Shown: positions 63,059-64,000 of the stretch, in pieces
Position numbering within the stretch: position 1 is the stretch's first letter
Layout: each line of letters starts with the position of its first letter
Source of the DNA: CBDCFV01 sp963664625
GTDB lineage: Bacteria > Chloroflexota > Dehalococcoidia > Lucifugimonadales > UBA3495
Assembly (NCBI GenBank): GCA_963664625.1
Contig: OY761541.1
Location: 2,790,001-2,854,000, forward strand
Direction of reading: 5' to 3'
Length of the DNA: 64,000 nucleotides
Translations under genes and position numbers: made by a program
The notes under the pieces: generated by a model
What the model saw: only the letters and a program-made list of their open reading frames with translations
Database searches by the model: none
What the model was told of the DNA's origin: nothing

Positions 63059-63811
63059 TTAAATATAGCGTTTCTTGCCGGTCTTTTCCTCGAACAACTG
63101 CCAGGTGCGCTCGTTGAAAGGGTAATACTTACCCGGAGAGCATTGCTCTATCTCCAACTGCGCCTTGATTACCTCCTCCACCTCTTCCCGCTGGTGCGCT
63201 ATGGTTATCACCTCGTCCACGACCGCCCTGGGCACTATCACCACCCCGTCGTCATCGCCCACCACCGCGTCTCCGGGCCGCACCAGCACGCCGCCGCACT
63301 GGATGGCGTCGTTTACCTGCCAAGGCCAGAACTCGCCCGGCCCTTGTTTGGCGGTGGTGCTGGCGCTGTAAACGGGGAAGCCGTATTCCTTCAGCGAGTT
63401 GCTGTCCCTGGCCCCGCCGTCGGTCACCAACCCGCCCACGCCCCGCTGGTGCAGTCGCAGGAACTTGATGTCGCCGCCTATGGAGCTGTAGGCCCATCTC
63501 ATGGCGTCGATAACCAGCACCTCTCCCGGCCCGCACAGCTCGAATGCAACGTATTCCGCCGACTGGTCGCCCTTGGGTTTGTCTTCCGCCAAGTCAGGGC
63601 GATGGGGCACAAAGCGCAGGGTGACGGCCCGGCCGGCCATGTGCTGCCCAAGCTGCAAGGGGCGCGCTCCTTCCACGTACCCCATGGGCCAACCCTTGAC
63701 CCACAGCGCGTCCACCAGGGTTTGGGTCGGAATCTTTTTCAAGACCTCCAGGGTCTTGTCCGGAATGGGCTGGAATTGCGGCAATTTCGTTCCCTCTATA
63801 CCTACGATCAT
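63059..63811 (-). CDS. RraA-like / HMG-aldolase-family protein
   Basis: A 250-aa protein of the RraA superfamily: IPTQTLVDALWVKGWPMGYVEG, AMRWAYSSIGGDIKFLRLHQRGVGGLVTDGGARDSNSLKEYGFPVYS with the G-D...G.VxDGxxRD metal/substrate site, and VRPGDAVVGDDDGVVIVPRAVVDEV. Larger members such as this are 4-hydroxy-4-methyl-2-oxoglutarate or oxaloacetate-type aldolases/decarboxylases, while the short E. coli RraA regulates RNase E. Length and the CoA-transferase neighbour favour a metabolic lyase. First gene of the seven-gene run. Confidence 0.9.
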   Translation of the reverse strand: MIVGIEGTKLPQFQPIPDKTLEVLKKIPTQTLVDALWVKGWPMGYVEGARPLQLGQHMAGRAVTLRFVPHRPDLAEDKPKGDQSAEYVAFELCGPGEVLVIDAMRWAYSSIGGDIKFLRLHQRGVGGLVTDGGARDSNSLKEYGFPVYSASTTAKQGPGEFWPWQVNDAIQCGGVLVRPGDAVVGDDDGVVIVPRAVVDEVITIAHQREEVEEVIKAQLEIEQCSPGKYYPFNERTWQLFEEKTGKKRYI

Positions 63812-63942
63812 CGGTCGGTCTATAGTTGCCCCATTTTATCCGCATAGAGAGACAGTGTATAGAACTGGTGACCACCTTCCGAGCGTATGTGAATTGCAGG
63901 ACAGGCGTCGGCACGGCTTGGAATAGCGGGTTGGAACCCGCG

Positions 63943-64000
63943 TCAGTCCGTGAATATAATGCCGCCATCGACCTTGACCAGCTTGACCCGGCTTATTTTG
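63943..64000 (-). CDS. C-terminal end of an unidentified gene cut by the window edge
   Basis: The last 18 codons of a minus-strand frame read KISRVKLVKVDGGIIFTD before a TGA at 63945-63943. The strand-like composition looks like a genuine protein end, but it is too short to identify. An interrupted stem-loop (CACGG...GCGGGTT-GG-AACCCGC...CCGTG, 63912-63951) spans the stop and could be its terminator. The gap 63812-63942 holds nothing else clear. Confidence 0.4.
   Translation of the reverse strand, partial: KISRVKLVKVDGGIIFTD

Noticed and set aside
63912..63951. tRNA-like T-arm GCGGGTTCCAACCCGC on the minus strand
   Set aside because: The loop lacks the TTCRA pattern, and no D-arm, anticodon arm or 7-bp acceptor stem can be built; it is probably a terminator hairpin.

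Overview
The window is one contiguous piece of a bacterial chromosome of moderately high GC. No rRNA, tRNA, CRISPR array, phage, plasmid or complete insertion sequence was seen. The gene mix suggests a Chloroflexota genome, probably near the Dehalococcoidia/SAR202 group: hemB and hemL, a HspR-Hsp20 pair, a K+-dependent membrane pyrophosphatase, nickel superoxide dismutase, two luciferase-like flavin enzymes, a CaiB-type CoA transferase, an RraA-like protein, SDR and Gfo/Idh/MocA enzymes, PaREP1/HEPN-like small proteins and a plant-like LRR lipoprotein. This placement is inferred from gene content, not from a tree.

Layout. 1-8.1 kb: heme synthesis (hemB, hemL) interrupted by a RelE-type toxin pair; a divergent hspR / small-ORF-hsp20 locus with consensus promoters; sodN; a 1.1-kb gene-free stretch; ilvD. 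8.1-13.4 kb (minus): an unknown gene, a GT20 trehalose-phosphate synthase, a HAD protein, a HEPN-like protein, and an amidase with its GatC/AtzG-like small subunit. 13.5-16.9 kb (plus): CPBP membrane protease, then trpA-aroH-aroF. 17.1-19.7 kb: a secreted/lipoprotein island with a frameshifted S1 serine protease. 19.8-25.3 kb: assorted enzymes and a convergent pair that looks like a restriction-modification system. 25.4-28.4 kb: copper P-type ATPase and a YHS protein. 28.4-40.6 kb (minus): secA, pyrD, rpoC, rpoB, the last pair behind a consensus promoter. 40.7-44.2 kb: a large lipoprotein with 13 RCC1-like repeats and LRRs. 44.6-47.5 kb: phosphoesterase and hppA. 47.7-58.6 kb: hydrolases, flavin enzymes, a PltA-like flavin-dependent halogenase, a Gal80-like oxidoreductase and an SDR. 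58.6-63.8 kb (minus): a tight seven-gene run, RraA-like, CoA transferase, MNT-HEPN, SbcD-like phosphoesterase, PNPOx-like, formamidase and KTSC.

Short GTCATTCCCGCG...GGGAATCCA palindromes, similar in form to the neisserial dRS3 repeat, recur at ten or so positions. One pair sits inside a 123-bp MITE-like unit next to rpoC, and one copy supplies the C-terminus of the HAD gene. Housekeeping blocks are interleaved with accessory genes, with no clear boundary of a large acquired island.

Best candidates for something new: the halogenase with an extra C-terminal domain; the split secreted protease with a free-standing prosegment-like lipoprotein and a leader ORF with a maximal Shine-Dalgarno; the RCC1-LRR lipoprotein; the odd antitoxin-position protein; and the 63-aa peptide in front of Hsp20.
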